Both the position numbers and the translations under genes were made by a program. The notes beneath the pieces are model-generated. The model was not told the origin of the DNA, did no database searches, and saw nothing but the letters and a program-made list of their open reading frames with translations. This document shows positions 10,056 to 20,065 of a stretch of 64,000 bases of DNA, piece by piece. Source of the stretch: Enterobacter asburiae (GTDB taxonomy: Bacteria; Pseudomonadota; Gammaproteobacteria; Enterobacterales; Enterobacteriaceae); the NCBI RefSeq assembly GCF_024599655.1, contig NZ_CP102247.1, positions 992,001 through 1,056,000 of the forward strand, in the 5' to 3' direction. Within the stretch, counting starts at the first letter, position 1, and the number at the start of each line of letters is the position of its first letter.

Positions 10056-11148
10056 GGTTGTTTTATATTGTCGCCCGGGGTTTGAGAAAGAGTGCGCCGC
10101 GGAAATTACCGATAAAGCGGCGAAGCGCGAAGTCTTCGGCTTTGCCCGCGTAAAAGAGAACGCGGGCTATGTGGTATTCGAGTGCTATCAGCCTGAAGAC
10201 GCCGACAAGCTGGCGCGCGAGCTGCCGTTCAGCTCGCTGATCTTCGCTCGCCAGATGTTTGTCGCGGGTGAGCTGCTGAAGGATCTTCCGCCGGAAGACC
10301 GCATCACGCCAATTGTTGGCATGCTGCAGGGCGTGGTGGAGAAGGGCGGCGATCTGCGCGTTGAAGTGGCGGATACCAACGAAAGTAAAGAGCTGATGAA
10401 GTTCTGCCGTAAGTTCACCGTGCCGCTGCGTGCGGCGCTGCGTGATGCGGGCGTGCTGACGAACTACGAAACGCCGAAGCGTCCGGTGGTGCATATCTTC
10501 TTTATCGCACCGGGCTGCTGCTATACAGGCTATTCTTACACCACCAACAACTCTCCCTTCTTTATGGGCATTCCGCGTTTGCGCTTCCCGTCCGATGCGC
10601 CAAGCCGTTCCACGCTCAAGCTGGAAGAGGCGTTCCACGTCTTTATCCCGGCAGATGAGTGGGATGAGCGTCTGGCAAACGGCATGTACGCCGTCGACCT
10701 TGGCGCGTGCCCGGGCGGCTGGACCTATCAGCTGGTGAAACGCAATATGTGGGTATCGTCCGTTGATAACGGTCCAATGGCGCAAAGCCTGATGGACACC
10801 GGACAGGTCACCTGGCTGCGTGAAGACGGTTTCCGCTATCGCCCGAACCGTAACAACATCTCGTGGATGGTGTGCGATATGGTAGAGAAGCCGGCAAAAG
10901 TCGCCGCGCTGATGGCCTCCTGGCTGGTGAACGGCTGGTGTCGTGAGACCATTTTCAACCTCAAGCTGCCGATGAAAAAGCGCTATGAGGAAGTGTCGCA
11001 GAACCTGGCGTACATTCAGGAACAAATGGACGAAAACGGTATTAACGTAGAGATCCAGGCGCGTCAGCTGTATCACGACCGTGAAGAGGTGACGGTGCAT
11101 ATTCGTCGCTGGTGGGCTGCGGTCGGCGGACGTCGCGACGAGCGATAG
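10048..11148 (+). CDS. rlmM: 23S rRNA 2'-O-ribose C2498 methyltransferase RlmM
   Basis: RlmM methylates the 2'-O of C2498 in 23S rRNA before ribosome assembly, using S-adenosylmethionine. The ATG at 10048 gives 366 residues, as in E. coli; one codon pair further upstream (10042) is less likely. An N-terminal THUMP-like RNA-binding region (about residues 1-150) precedes a Rossmann methyltransferase domain. The SAM loop [18 protein letters not shown] lies near residue 222, and the K-D-K-E type catalytic residues include the lysine of [13 protein letters not shown]. It is followed by a large inverted repeat. Confidence 0.97.
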   Translation: MNKVVLYCRPGFEKECAAEITDKAAKREVFGFARVKENAGYVVFECYQPEDADKLARELPFSSLIFARQMFVAGELLKDLPPEDRITPIVGMLQGVVEKGGDLRVEVADTNESKELMKFCRKFTVPLRAALRDAGVLTNYETPKRPVVHIFFIAPGCCYTGYSYTTNNSPFFMGIPRLRFPSDAPSRSTLKLEEAFHVFIPADEWDERLANGMYAVDLGACPGGWTYQLVKRNMWVSSVDNGPMAQSLMDTGQVTWLREDGFRYRPNRNNISWMVCDMVEKPAKVAALMASWLVNGWCRETIFNLKLPMKKRYEEVSQNLAYIQEQMDENGINVEIQARQLYHDREEVTVHIRRWWAAVGGRRDER

Positions 11149-11159
11149 TGCGCTGATTG

Positions 11160-11254
11160 CCCCTCACCCCGGCCCTCTCCCCAAAGGGGCGAGGGGGAAA
11201 AGACCGCACCGTGCAGTTCCCTCTCCCCCATGGGGAGAGGGTTAGGGTGAGGGG
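11160..11254. repeat. Long inverted repeat (dispersed palindrome type), rlmM-xni intergenic
   Basis: The left arm CCCCTCACCCCGGCCCTCTC (from 11160) pairs with the right arm GAGAGGGTTAGGGTGAGGGG (ending 11254), with a few mismatches. Each arm also has an internal hairpin (CCCC-AAAG-GGG; CCCCCAT-GGGG). The element lies between convergent rlmM and xni. It resembles dispersed intergenic palindromes seen in several enterobacteria, and could act as a bidirectional terminator or mRNA stabiliser. Copy number cannot be judged from one window. Confidence 0.75.
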
Positions 11255-11257
11255 ATA

Positions 11258-12013
11258 TTAACGCTCTAATCTCAGCTGCTGTAAATTCCCGTCCAGCTGT
11301 AAATCCGTCTGTAGCGTTGCGATTTCCCGGCAGATAAAGGCCATCTCTTTATGCGCCTCCAGCTTCTTGCGCCACTTTTCTGGTACCTCATCCAGACGGG
11401 CGTAAATCCCTTCCAGACTCTGAAAATCGGTCAGCAGCAGTGCGGCGCTCTTCGGCCCAATACCGGCGACACCCGGCACCTTGGAGCTGCTGATGCCTGC
11501 CAGCCCCCAGTAATCCGGCAGTTGCTCAGGCGAGACGCCGAACTCGCTGGCGATAAACGGCGCGTCCAGCCAGCGTTTTTGAAAATAGTCGCGAATGCGG
11601 ATAGTCGGGGAGAGCAGCTGGCAGTAGCCTTTGTCAGTTGAAACGATAGTGGCCTGATACCCGGCACTTGCCACCTTTACGGCGAGGGTGGCCGCGAGAT
11701 CGTCGGCTTCGTTTCCGTGTGCGCCCCAGCAGGGGACGCCCCGCTGTTCAAATGCAGCGCGCAGCATGGGCAATTCAGCGTGAAGATCGTCCGGCATCGG
11801 TGCGCGTCCGGCTTTGTAGTCCGGCAGACGCTGGTGTCGCCAGCCCGTGTTGCGGGCTTCGTCATCAAATACCGCGACCGCGTGGGTGGGCTCACTGTGG
11901 CGAATAAGCTGTTCCAGCGCGTGCAGGCAGGTGTCTTTACAAGGCGTCCCCTGTACCGCATGGATACGGCGAATCAGGTTAAGAGCATCGACGATAAGTA
12001 AATGAACGGCCAC
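11258..12013 (-). CDS. xni: Flap endonuclease Xni (ExoIX)
   Basis: Xni is a structure-specific 5' flap endonuclease related to the 5' nuclease domain of DNA polymerase I. The GTG at 12013 gives 251 residues and the family N-terminus (M)[15 protein letters not shown]; an in-frame ATG 39 bp further upstream would add an unmatched extension. Metal-binding acidic residues are seen in [23 protein letters not shown] and [10 protein letters not shown]. The helix-hairpin-helix [18 protein letters not shown] follows. As in the E. coli homologue, the protein lacks one acidic cluster of classical FENs. The stop lies 3 bp from the inverted repeat. Confidence 0.95.
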   Translation of the reverse strand: MAVHLLIVDALNLIRRIHAVQGTPCKDTCLHALEQLIRHSEPTHAVAVFDDEARNTGWRHQRLPDYKAGRAPMPDDLHAELPMLRAAFEQRGVPCWGAHGNEADDLAATLAVKVASAGYQATIVSTDKGYCQLLSPTIRIRDYFQKRWLDAPFIASEFGVSPEQLPDYWGLAGISSSKVPGVAGIGPKSAALLLTDFQSLEGIYARLDEVPEKWRKKLEAHKEMAFICREIATLQTDLQLDGNLQQLRLER

Positions 12014-12090
12014 AGATAATCTCCCTTCTATCTCATGCGTGAAGGGTAACACTGTCAGCAGCGTGAAACTATGAATGGTGGGGAAAACAG

Positions 12091-12118
12091 GAAGAAGCCT
12101 CGCAAAACGAGGCTTCCT
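12091..12118 (-). terminator. Hairpin terminator after sdaB
   Basis: The stem GAAGCCTCG/CGAGGCTTC with loop CAAAA lies 10 bp beyond the sdaB stop codon. On the minus strand it is followed by TTCCTGTTTTC, a weak T-tract. Confidence 0.65.
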
Positions 12119-12125
12119 GAGAGGC

Positions 12126-13493
12126 TTAATCGCAGGTCACGATCTTCATCGCAAGGCCGCCGCGAGAGGTTTCGCGGTATTTGGCGTTCATATCTTTACC
12201 GGTTTCGTACATGGTTTCGATAACCTTATCGAGACAGACGCGCGGCTCGCTGGTGCGGCGCAGCGCCATACGTGCCGCGTTCACCGCCTTCACGGAGGCA
12301 ATCGCGTTACGTTCGATGCACGGCACCTGTACCTGTCCGGCAACCGGGTCACAGGTCAGTCCCAGGTTATGTTCCATGCCGATTTCCGCAGCAATGCAAA
12401 CCTGTGTCGGGCTCGCACCCAACAGTTCGGCCAGACCCGCCGCCGCCATGGAGCACGCCACGCCGACTTCACCCTGACAGCCCACTTCCGCACCGGAAAT
12501 GGACGCGTTCATCTTATACAGCGAACCAATCGCACTGGCGACCAGCAGGTAGCGTGCCAGTGAGTTCGCGTTCACTTCACGGATAAACTTGTCGTAGTAC
12601 GCCAGCACCGCCGGAACGATGCCGCAGGCACCGTTAGTCGGCGCGGTGACCACACGGCCCCCTGCGGCGTTCTCTTCGTTCACCGCCAGGGCGAACATGT
12701 TGATCCAGTCTACGACGGCCATCGGGTCCGTTGTCGTTTTGTCGGTGCTCACCAGCATACGGCGCAGTGCTGCAGCACGACGCGGCACGCGAAGCTTGCC
12801 AGGCAGAACGCCTTCGGTGGTGATCCCACGCTCAATACCGCCGCGCATCACTTCCCAGACGTTAGTGAAGTGCTGTTCGAGCTCTTCTTTGCTGTGCAGT
12901 GCCAGCTCGTTTTTCATCATCAAGCCGGAAAGGGAAAGGCCCGTCTCCTGGCAGTGACGCTGAAGATCCGCCGCCGTTTTGTACGGATACGGCACCTCGA
13001 CAGAAGCGTTATCGGTTTGACCAAAGTGGTCTTCGTCGACGATAAAACCGCCGCCGATAGAGTAATACGTCTGGCTGTATACCGCTTTGTCGCCAGCCAG
13101 CGCGGTAATGCGCATGCCGTTTTCGTGCAGCGACAGGTTGTCCGCATGGAAATTCATGCAGTGGTCAACCGGGAATTCAACCTCATGCTCACCGTTCGCT
13201 AGCAGCAGGCGACCGTGGGTGTTCACATCCTGGATGAAGCCAGGGATCGCATCAATATCAACGGTATCCGGCAGATTTCCCGCCAGGCCCATGATAATGG
13301 CGATATCGGTATGGTGGCCTTTCCCGGTCAGGGAAAGCGAGCCGTATACATCGACAACCACGCGGGTAATGTCATGCAAGATGCCGCGTGCAATCAAGTC
13401 ATCCGTGAACTGCTTACCGGCTTTCATTGGTCCGACGGTGTGAGAGCTGGAAGGACCAATACCGATTTTGAAGATATCGAATACGCTAATCAT
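12126..13493 (-). CDS. sdaB: L-serine dehydratase 2 (L-serine deaminase)
   Basis: SdaB converts L-serine to pyruvate and ammonia using an oxygen-sensitive [4Fe-4S] cluster. The 455-residue product matches E. coli SdaB. The N-terminal ASB/beta domain ([19 protein letters not shown]) precedes the alpha domain with cluster cysteines in [25 protein letters not shown] and [15 protein letters not shown]. The gene follows sdaC by 65 bp on the same strand, forming a serine uptake and degradation operon. Confidence 0.97.
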   Translation of the reverse strand: MISVFDIFKIGIGPSSSHTVGPMKAGKQFTDDLIARGILHDITRVVVDVYGSLSLTGKGHHTDIAIIMGLAGNLPDTVDIDAIPGFIQDVNTHGRLLLANGEHEVEFPVDHCMNFHADNLSLHENGMRITALAGDKAVYSQTYYSIGGGFIVDEDHFGQTDNASVEVPYPYKTAADLQRHCQETGLSLSGLMMKNELALHSKEELEQHFTNVWEVMRGGIERGITTEGVLPGKLRVPRRAAALRRMLVSTDKTTTDPMAVVDWINMFALAVNEENAAGGRVVTAPTNGACGIVPAVLAYYDKFIREVNANSLARYLLVASAIGSLYKMNASISGAEVGCQGEVGVACSMAAAGLAELLGASPTQVCIAAEIGMEHNLGLTCDPVAGQVQVPCIERNAIASVKAVNAARMALRRTSEPRVCLDKVIETMYETGKDMNAKYRETSRGGLAMKIVTCD

Positions 13494-13558
13494 GATGCGT
13501 CCATTGCTTTCAGTCAGAGAGGGAGGAGTGCGCCGTCCGAAGACGGCGCGGGTGATAA

Positions 13559-14854
13559 TCAGAACATGGTGTACAGGGAGTAGAAGATCGCAGAGATTGC
13601 GATAAGACCCATGATAACCACAAAGACGTTGCTCACATGACCGCTGTACTTGCGCATAGCAGGGACTTTCTGAATCGCGTACATCGGCATCAGGAACAGA
13701 ATCATCGCGATGACCGGGCCGCCCAGGGTTTCAATCATGCCCAGGATGCTTGGGTTCAGCGTTGCTACCGCCCAGGTGGTGAGCAGCATGAACAGTGCAG
13801 TGATTTTGTTCAGCTTGTTGATTTCAATGCTCTTGCCTTTACCGCGCAGAGATTTAATCACCATACCGTTGAAGCCTTCACGTGCGCCGAGGTAGTGGCC
13901 CAGGAAGGATTTGGTGATGGCGATAATCGCGATGATAGGCGCCATCCACGCAATGACCGGTGCGTTAAAGTGGTTCGCCAGGTAAGACAGAATAGAGATG
14001 TTCTGCTCTTTCGCTGCCGCCAGATCCGCCGGGGAGAGGCTCAGTACGCAGCTGAAGACGAAGAACATCACGGTCAGTACCATCATGATGTGAGCGCGTG
14101 CCAGGATGCTGGAGCACTTCTTCTCTGCGCCATTACCGTACTCTTCACGTTTCGCAACGGCGAAAGAGGAGATGATTGGGGAGTGGTTGAAAGAGAACAC
14201 CATCACCGGAATCGCCAGCCAGAGGGTCATCAGCAGGCCGTTACCGGTTGCCGATGCGCTGCTCAGGGACAGGGTTTCCAGCGCTGCGCCGTTCCACTGT
14301 GGGATCAGGTAGCAAGCCAGCACCATCAGAGCAATAACGAACGGGAAGACCAGTACGCTCATTGCTTTCACAATCATCTGCTCACCGAAGCGCACGATGG
14401 TCATCATGCCCACAATCAGGATCAGAGACAGAATCGCACGCGGAGGCGGCGTCATGTGCAGCTGGTGCATCATGAAGCTTTCAACGGTGTTGGTGATCGC
14501 CACGCTGTAGACCAGCAGAATAGGGTAAATCGCGAAGAAGTAGAGCAGGGTAATCAGTTTACCTGCGCCAACGCCAAAATGCTCTTCAACAACTTCAGTG
14601 ATGTCTTCGCCCGGGTTTTTACCGGACAGCACGAAGCGGGTCAGACCGCGGTGTGCAAAGAAGGTCATCGGGAAAGCGATGATAGCCATAATGATCAGCG
14701 GGATCAGACCGCCGACGCCTGCGTTGATAGGAAGGAACAGTACACCAGCGCCGATTGCCGTGCCGTAAAGGCCAAGCATCCACATGGTATCCGTTTTGCG
14801 CCAACCACTTCGGGATTCAATCGAAGCAACGGTGCTGGTTTGAGTGGTTTCCAT
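13559..14854 (-). CDS. sdaC: Serine/proton symporter SdaC
   Basis: SdaC is an inner-membrane L-serine/H+ symporter of the hydroxy/aromatic amino-acid permease family. The product has 431 residues (429 in E. coli) with about 11 hydrophobic helices. The family [12 protein letters not shown] segment sits in the first helix near residue 36. It is first in the sdaCB operon and supplies substrate to SdaB. The ATG is preceded by CAGGAG. In E. coli the operon responds to CRP and Lrp; I could not identify sites with confidence here. Confidence 0.97.
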   Translation of the reverse strand: METTQTSTVASIESRSGWRKTDTMWMLGLYGTAIGAGVLFLPINAGVGGLIPLIIMAIIAFPMTFFAHRGLTRFVLSGKNPGEDITEVVEEHFGVGAGKLITLLYFFAIYPILLVYSVAITNTVESFMMHQLHMTPPPRAILSLILIVGMMTIVRFGEQMIVKAMSVLVFPFVIALMVLACYLIPQWNGAALETLSLSSASATGNGLLMTLWLAIPVMVFSFNHSPIISSFAVAKREEYGNGAEKKCSSILARAHIMMVLTVMFFVFSCVLSLSPADLAAAKEQNISILSYLANHFNAPVIAWMAPIIAIIAITKSFLGHYLGAREGFNGMVIKSLRGKGKSIEINKLNKITALFMLLTTWAVATLNPSILGMIETLGGPVIAMILFLMPMYAIQKVPAMRKYSGHVSNVFVVIMGLIAISAIFYSLYTMF

Positions 14855-15310
14855 CTATATCTCCTGGAGGAAGCGAATTGTCAGGTTTTTTAGTCAAATC
14901 CGATGAAAAAGTGCCTGACGGTAATATGAAATTCGTTCAGTGACGGTTTTTTAATAATTTTCACCCGTAACTATTGGCGGGCGGAAAGATACATTCTAGT
15001 TATGAATCTATCAGTGATCCTGATCCCAAATGCAATAATCCACTTATGATGTGGGCATCTTTAGACCATTTATCTGTTAAAAAAACATCAAAGAGAATTT
15101 ACGGGCGCGAAGGCTACCACCAACGACATGTGAGCTGAAAGACCGACCCGTGATATAGGTGTCTTTAGCTGTAAAGATTTGGGTTTTTAGGATTTTCTGG
15201 CGGGTAATTTGGATTAAGGCTGATAACTTACGGTTGTAAAAATGAGGTAATCGTTTGCGTTTGTGAATAGTTTGTAAAAGACATAAGTGATGCCTATGAA
15301 TTGCTTCGGT
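14855..15310. other. Intergenic region between sdaC and ppnN (sdaC promoter region)
   Basis: About 450 bp without a credible gene. It must hold the sdaC promoter; a TAGAAT on the minus strand at 14993-14998 is one possible -10 element. Part is AT-rich. A TTTGTGAA half-site near 15260 recalls CRP, but its partner half is poor. No coding frame here has a ribosome site and plausible composition. Confidence 0.5.
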
Positions 15311-15349
15311 AAAAAAAAACCGGGACGCGCGAGAGGGCGACCCGGTTTT
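15311..15349 (-). terminator. Rho-independent terminator of ppnN
   Basis: The stem AAAACCGGG/CCCGGTTTT (15316-15324 with 15341-15349) is followed on the minus strand by the complement of nine A (15311-15319). It lies 20 bp after the ppnN stop codon. Confidence 0.85.
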
Positions 15350-15368
15350 GATGAGACGCTGCTAAGCG

Positions 15369-16733
15369 TTAGGTGCAGATTTCGTAGCAAGGAATGTAGG
15401 CGGATCCTGGCAGCTTCATGCGGTGCTGAGCGACGAAGCCTTGCAGCATGTCGTCCATACGGCGCATCATCTCCGGGTCGCCGTGGATCTTGTACGGACC
15501 GTACTGTTCAATGGCGCGGATGCCCATCTCTTTGACGTTGCCCGCCACAATCCCGGAGAAGGCACGACGCAGATCGGCCGCCAGAACTTCCACCGGCTGG
15601 TCGGGGTAGAGTTTCAGGTTCGCCATATTTTCATGCGTTGGCTCGAACGGGATCTGCAGGTCCGGCGCGATGCGGATTGACCAGTTAAAGCTGTACGCAT
15701 CGCCGGTATCGCGACGGTTCTCTTTCACCAATGGCATCGCTTTTTTCATCTGGCGAGCCACTTCTGCGGCATCGTCAATGATGATGCGATAGTGACGACG
15801 CGCGGCTTCACCCAGCGTGTGCACGATAAACTCGTCCAGCACGCGGAAGTAGTCGGCGCTCTCTTTCGGCCCGGTAAGGATCAGCGGCAGAACCTGATCT
15901 TTGTTGGCCGGGTTCATCAGAATACCCAGCAGATAGAGCAGCTCTTCCGCCGTTCCCACGCCGCCCGGGAAGATGATGATGCCATGAGCGATACGGACAA
16001 ACGCTTCAAGACGTTTTTCGATATCCGGCATGATAATCAGCTCGTTAACCAGCGGGTTAGGTGGCTCAGCGGCGATGATGGACGGCTCGGTCATGCCGAT
16101 AAACCGTCCCTCTTTGTAACGCTGCTGCGCGTGACCGACTGCCGCACCTTTCATTGGTGCTTCCATTGCACCCGGACCACAGCCGGTACAGATATTCAGC
16201 TCGCGCAGGCCGAGCTGGGTGCCCACCCGACGGGCATAAAGGTATTCGGTTTCGTTAATGGAGTGACCGCCCCAGCAGACGACCATGTTCGGCGCTTCAC
16301 CCACGTGCAGGGCACGGGCGTTACGCAAAATGGAGAACACCAGGTTGGTGATATGGACCGAGCTTTCCAGGTCGAGATGCTGAAAACGGCCTGCGTTGTG
16401 GATCTGCCCGTTAACAAACAGAATGTCGCGCAGCACGGCAAACAGGTTAGCCTGAAGTGAACGAATGATGCGCCCGTCGACAAAGGCCTCTTCCGGCGGG
16501 TTGATGACTTCAAGCTTCACGCCACGCTCGCGGCGCAGCACGTTGATATCAAAGCTTTCGAAGCGGGACAGCAGTTCTTTACTGTTATCTGTCAGGCTTC
16601 CGGAGTTCAGTACGGCAAGTGAACAGTTACGAAACAGTTGATAAAGATCGCTGCTGGCCGTGCGCTTAAGCATGTCCACTTCCAGCTGCGACAACATATC
16701 CATTGAGCCAAGCGGGCTAATATGTGTAATCAA
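15369..16733 (-). CDS. ppnN: Pyrimidine/purine nucleotide 5'-monophosphate nucleosidase PpnN (YgdH)
   Basis: PpnN hydrolyses the N-glycosidic bond of nucleoside monophosphates (GMP, AMP, UMP and others) to free base and ribose-5-phosphate. In E. coli it is allosterically activated by (p)ppGpp. The 454-residue product matches E. coli. It starts with TTG, with GGAG 8 bp upstream, giving [14 protein letters not shown]. The LOG-type nucleotide motif appears as [16 protein letters not shown] and [15 protein letters not shown] (central third). A terminator follows. RelA, the ppGpp synthetase, is encoded 14 kb away. Confidence 0.97.
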   Translation of the reverse strand: MITHISPLGSMDMLSQLEVDMLKRTASSDLYQLFRNCSLAVLNSGSLTDNSKELLSRFESFDINVLRRERGVKLEVINPPEEAFVDGRIIRSLQANLFAVLRDILFVNGQIHNAGRFQHLDLESSVHITNLVFSILRNARALHVGEAPNMVVCWGGHSINETEYLYARRVGTQLGLRELNICTGCGPGAMEAPMKGAAVGHAQQRYKEGRFIGMTEPSIIAAEPPNPLVNELIIMPDIEKRLEAFVRIAHGIIIFPGGVGTAEELLYLLGILMNPANKDQVLPLILTGPKESADYFRVLDEFIVHTLGEAARRHYRIIIDDAAEVARQMKKAMPLVKENRRDTGDAYSFNWSIRIAPDLQIPFEPTHENMANLKLYPDQPVEVLAADLRRAFSGIVAGNVKEMGIRAIEQYGPYKIHGDPEMMRRMDDMLQGFVAQHRMKLPGSAYIPCYEICT

Positions 16734-16849
16734 GTGAGCTCCTTACGGGACGATTATCGTCTTTCCCTGTTGATTACAATAGCCCTGGCGCGTGACGTTT
16801 CACAACCTAAAGCGCGGAAGATACCGCGCATATTGTGAAAATATTTATA

Positions 16850-17692
16850 TTATTGACGCACCAGCCGTCCCGTCGCAGGTACAAAATCGGTGTTGGTGCG
16901 CCACGGGTTGATGTCCAGCCCGCCGCGGCGGGTGTAGCGCGCATAAACGCTCAGTTTTTCTGGCTGGCAGAAACGCTGAATATCGCTAAAGATACGCTCC
17001 ACGCACTGCTCGTGGAATTCGTTGTGATGGCGGAACGACACCAGGTAGCGCAGCAATTTTTCCCGGTCGATTTTCGGGCCGCGGTACTGGATCTGCACCG
17101 AGCCCCAGTCCGGCTGGTGGGTGATCAGGCAGTTGGATTTCAGCAGATGGCTGACCAGCGTCTCTTCGACTACCTTTCCGCTCGCCGCGTTTTCGAGATA
17201 ATCGGCGCTGAATTCATAATTCTCCACCTCGATATCCTGATCGTCGATGCAGGTCCCGTTGAAGTGGGCGACCGGCTGCCCTTCCAGCTCGTGCAGGCGA
17301 TACAGTGAAACGCTTACCTTTCCCTGCGCGCAGGCGCTTAAATCACGCTCCAGGGTGTGCTGAACGTCATCCCAGCTGTTGAATTTTGTCTGGTTAAAAC
17401 TGTTGAGATAGAGCTTAAAGCTTTTGGACTCGACGAGATTAACGCTGGCGTAATCCAGCTCAACGTGGCCCACCGCCACCTGCGGCAGACCGCGTGCGTT
17501 AAGCCAGGAGAGTTCGTACAGCGTCCAGATATCGCCGCCGACAAACGGCAATGCGTCCGCATGCAGACCCAGAGGATCGCGATTCAGGCTGCGCGGCACG
17601 CCCTGCAGCAGGCCTGCATCGTAGGTATCGCGGTAATCGGTCGATTTACCCAGCGTTAAGCCGGTTAACGCCTGATGATTTTCGTAAGACAT
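16850..17692 (-). CDS. queF: NADPH-dependent 7-cyano-7-deazaguanine reductase QueF
   Basis: QueF reduces the nitrile preQ0 to the amine preQ1 with two NADPH in queuosine biosynthesis. The 280-residue protein is the long bimodular (YqcD-type) form, with two tunnelling-fold halves. The catalytic cysteine is in [16 protein letters not shown] (about residue 189) and the family motif [15 protein letters not shown] is near residue 88. Two other steps of the pathway, QueE and QueD, are also encoded in this window, at 41.5-42.7 kb. It is divergent from syd. Confidence 0.97.
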   Translation of the reverse strand: MSYENHQALTGLTLGKSTDYRDTYDAGLLQGVPRSLNRDPLGLHADALPFVGGDIWTLYELSWLNARGLPQVAVGHVELDYASVNLVESKSFKLYLNSFNQTKFNSWDDVQHTLERDLSACAQGKVSVSLYRLHELEGQPVAHFNGTCIDDQDIEVENYEFSADYLENAASGKVVEETLVSHLLKSNCLITHQPDWGSVQIQYRGPKIDREKLLRYLVSFRHHNEFHEQCVERIFSDIQRFCQPEKLSVYARYTRRGGLDINPWRTNTDFVPATGRLVRQ

Positions 17693-17761
17693 GTTTCATA
17701 GCCACTTTACAGGTACACTTATGGGCTGAGTTTATCCTGTCTGACAAGAAGAGAGAAATCG

Positions 17762-18307
17762 GTGGACATCGAAACTGCAAATGCCCTCACTACCTTCACG
17801 ACCCGCTATTGCGACGCATGGCATGAAAAGCAGGGCTCGTGGCCGCAAAGTGCTGATTTATATGGCGTACCCTCGCCGTGCATTATCTCTTCGCTTGAGG
17901 ATTACGTTATCTGGCAGCCGAAGCCCAATACCGGCGAGCAAAATGTAAATGCGGTTGAACGGGCAATGGACATTGTGGTACAACCAGCGGTTCACGCGTT
18001 TTATACTACTCAGTTCGCAGGGGATATGCCCGCGCGCTTTGCTGATATCACGCTGACGCTGTTGCAGACCTGGAGCGAAGACGATCTGCAGCGTGTTCAG
18101 GAAAACCTGATTGGTCATCTGGTCACGCAAAAACGCCTTAAGCTTTCTCCGACGCTCTTTATTGCCACGCTGGACAGCGAACTGGATGTGTTATCCGTCT
18201 GTAACCTGTCAGGTGAAGTGGTTAAAGAGACTATCGGTACCCGCAATCGCGAGACTCTCGCCCCCTCTCTTGCGGACTTCCTCACCCGACTTGAGCCACT
18301 TCTGTAA
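17762..18307 (+). CDS. syd: SecY-interacting protein Syd
   Basis: Syd binds cytoplasmic loops of SecY and may proof-read assembly of the SecYEG translocon; it is dispensable in E. coli. The 181-residue product equals the E. coli length and begins at GTG 17762, giving [22 protein letters not shown], with AAGAGAG upstream. The conserved [19 protein letters not shown] and [10 protein letters not shown] blocks are present. It is divergent from queF and followed by the csrB regulatory region. Confidence 0.95.
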   Translation: MDIETANALTTFTTRYCDAWHEKQGSWPQSADLYGVPSPCIISSLEDYVIWQPKPNTGEQNVNAVERAMDIVVQPAVHAFYTTQFAGDMPARFADITLTLLQTWSEDDLQRVQENLIGHLVTQKRLKLSPTLFIATLDSELDVLSVCNLSGEVVKETIGTRNRETLAPSLADFLTRLEPLL

Positions 18308-18326
18308 TCCATGATGCTATAGCGCG

Positions 18327-18344
18327 TGTGAGAGATCTCTTACA
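18327..18344 (+). promoter_or_regulatory. UvrY-type 18-bp inverted repeat upstream of csrB
   Basis: The sequence TGTGAGAGATCTCTTACA matches the 18-bp inverted repeat reported for UvrY binding far upstream of csrB in E. coli (recalled, not searched). It lies about 174 bp upstream of the predicted CsrB 5' end. A further partial copy, TTGTGAGAGATCGC, follows at 18349-18362. UvrY phosphorylated by BarA, whose gene is in this window, is expected to activate csrB here. Confidence 0.85.
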
Positions 18345-18517
18345 AGGTTTGTGAGAGATCGCTGGAACATTCAGTATTACCTTATTTAATTCAGATTAAT
18401 ATCACTCTATTTTTCAATGGATTAGTGGTTCATTGCATCGTTTTTAGGGATTTCTTACGGCTTACAACCCCGTAAGGGTGGGTTGTAAGACGAAGCGGAA
18501 TAGCGGATTCTATCTCC

Positions 18518-18880
18518 GTCGACAGGACGCCGACACGAGAAACGAACATCAGGATGATGGCGTATCTCACTCAGGACTCGTCAGGATGGCGCTGCAGGAA
18601 GGCTTCAGGATGAAGCAAAGTGGATAACGCAGGATGCGTAAGGGACACCTCCAGGAAGGAGAACGAGAGCCGGTCAGGATGGTCGGTGGGTCAGGAAGGC
18701 CAGGACGTTTCAGGATGAAACAAACACGTCAGGAAGATGTGTGCAGGATGCAACGGTTTACGGATGACCAGGCCTTCGGGCTTCAGGAAAAGTTGTCACG
18801 GATGAGCAGGGAGCACGAATTGTAGCTGGAATGCTGCGGAACGAACCGGGAGCACTGTTTTTACAGTGCTCCCTTTTTTT
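18518..18880 (+). ncRNA. csrB: CsrB small RNA (CsrA-sequestering)
   Basis: CsrB binds many CsrA dimers through GGA motifs in hairpin loops and so relieves CsrA control of translation, motility and carbon storage. The transcript should begin GTCGACAGG at 18518, as in E. coli. It contains about two dozen GGA triplets, many as CAGGAUG or CAGGAAG, and ends with the stem GGGAGCACTGT/ACAGTGCTCCC followed by seven T (ending 18880). Length is about 363 nt, against 369 in E. coli. Its position between syd and yqcC is conserved. In E. coli csrB lies on the strand convergent to syd by annotation, but here the promoter-to-terminator polarity is clearly plus. Confidence 0.96.
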
Positions 18881-18938
18881 ATTTCTGCCTTCCGCAATGC
18901 TATGCTGCGCGCCGTTCATTTTTTCAGTTGAGGTTACT

Positions 18939-19268
18939 ATGACGCAACACGATAGCGTTCGTGCTCAGTTGCACGCCATCGAAGCCCTTTTGCGCCAACA
19001 TCAGCTGTGGCAGGAGATCGCGCCGCAGCCAGAAGCGTTCGCGAGCACCCAGCCCTTCTGCCTGGATACGCTGGCCCCGTTTGAGTGGCTGCAGTGGGTG
19101 TTAATTCCACGCATGCACGCCCTGCTTGAGGGCGGTCACCCGCTGCCGCAGGCGTTTGCTGTCTCTCCCTACTATGAAATGGCGCTCGAGGCAACGCACC
19201 CTGCGCGCGACGTGATGCTGGTCGAACTGGAAAAACTGGATGCCCTGTTTGCCGGTGACGATGCATGA
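18939..19268 (+). CDS. yqcC: YqcC family protein (DUF446)
   Basis: This 109-residue cytoplasmic protein has no established function; the family is all-helical (DUF446). The start at 18939 gives MTQHDSVRAQLHAIEALL with GAGGT upstream. An in-frame ATG at 18831 lies inside csrB, before its terminator, and is rejected. The stop overlaps the truC start by 4 bp (ATGA), so the two are coupled. Confidence 0.93.
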   Translation: MTQHDSVRAQLHAIEALLRQHQLWQEIAPQPEAFASTQPFCLDTLAPFEWLQWVLIPRMHALLEGGHPLPQAFAVSPYYEMALEATHPARDVMLVELEKLDALFAGDDA

Positions 19269-20041
19269 CGCTTGAGATCCTCTATCAGGACGAGTGGCTG
19301 GTGGCGGTAAATAAACCGTCAGGCTGGCTGGTACACCGCAGCTGGCTCGATCGTGATGAGAAGGTGGTGGTGATGCAGACCGTTCGCGACCAGATTGGTC
19401 AGCATGTTTTTACCGCCCATCGTCTCGACAGGCCGACCTCCGGCGTGCTGCTGATGGGGCTTTCCAGCGAGGCGGGACGCCTGCTGTCACAGCAGTTCGA
19501 ACAGCATCAGATGCAAAAGCGCTACCATGCGATCGTCCGCGGCTGGCTGACGGAAGCCGCCACGCTGGACTATCCGCTGGTGGAAGAGCTGGACAAAATC
19601 GCCGATAAATTTGCCCGCGATGACAAAGGTCCGCAGCCCGCCGTGACGGATTATCGCGGCATGGCGACGACCGAAATGCCGGTGGCAACCAGCAAATTTC
19701 CGACCACACGCTACAGCCTGGTTGAGCTTCTGCCTAAAACCGGGCGCAAGCACCAGCTGCGACGCCACCTTGCCCACCTGCGCCACCCGATTATTGGCGA
19801 CAGCAAACACGGTGATTTGCGCCAGAACCGCAGCGCGGCCGAACACTTTGGCTGCCATCGTCTGATGCTGCACGCCAGCGAGCTGAGCCTGACGCACCCG
19901 TTTACCGGCGAACCGCTGACTATCCGTGCGGGGCTGGACGACGTCTGGATGCAGGCGCTGTCACAGTTTGGCTGGCTGGGACAACTCCCCGAAAATGAAA
20001 GGGTTGAGTTTGTATCGGGCAACGTTCAGGATGAACGGTAA
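19265..20041 (+). CDS. truC: tRNA pseudouridine(65) synthase TruC
   Basis: TruC isomerises U65 in tRNA-Ile1 and tRNA-Asp to pseudouridine. The 258-residue protein (260 in E. coli) is a RluA-family synthase. The catalytic aspartate sits in AHRLDRPTSGVLLM (about residue 54). Family motifs KPSGWLVHRS at the N-terminus and LLPKTGRKHQLRRHLAHLRHPIIGD in the second half are present. It is coupled to yqcC, and yqcA follows 24 bp later, so yqcC-truC-yqcA probably form one operon downstream of csrB. Confidence 0.97.
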   Translation: MTLEILYQDEWLVAVNKPSGWLVHRSWLDRDEKVVVMQTVRDQIGQHVFTAHRLDRPTSGVLLMGLSSEAGRLLSQQFEQHQMQKRYHAIVRGWLTEAATLDYPLVEELDKIADKFARDDKGPQPAVTDYRGMATTEMPVATSKFPTTRYSLVELLPKTGRKHQLRRHLAHLRHPIIGDSKHGDLRQNRSAAEHFGCHRLMLHASELSLTHPFTGEPLTIRAGLDDVWMQALSQFGWLGQLPENERVEFVSGNVQDER

Positions 20042-20065
20042 ACGCATTCATTATGGGAAAATATC

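Noticed and set aside
13637..14893. 418-residue open frame opposite sdaC
   Set aside because: It is His/Gln/Arg-rich nonsense composition, antisense to a membrane transporter gene.
15287..15535. 82-residue frame at the 3' end of ppnN
   Set aside because: It contains the ppnN terminator and overlaps the gene antisense.
18634..18825. 63-residue frame between syd and yqcC
   Set aside because: It lies entirely inside csrB and has the composition of its GGA repeats.
18540..18830. Regularly spaced CAGGATG/CAGGAAG repeats that look like an array
   Set aside because: Spacing and flanks vary and the unit is 6-7 nt; these are the CsrA-binding motifs of CsrB, not a CRISPR or tandem repeat.
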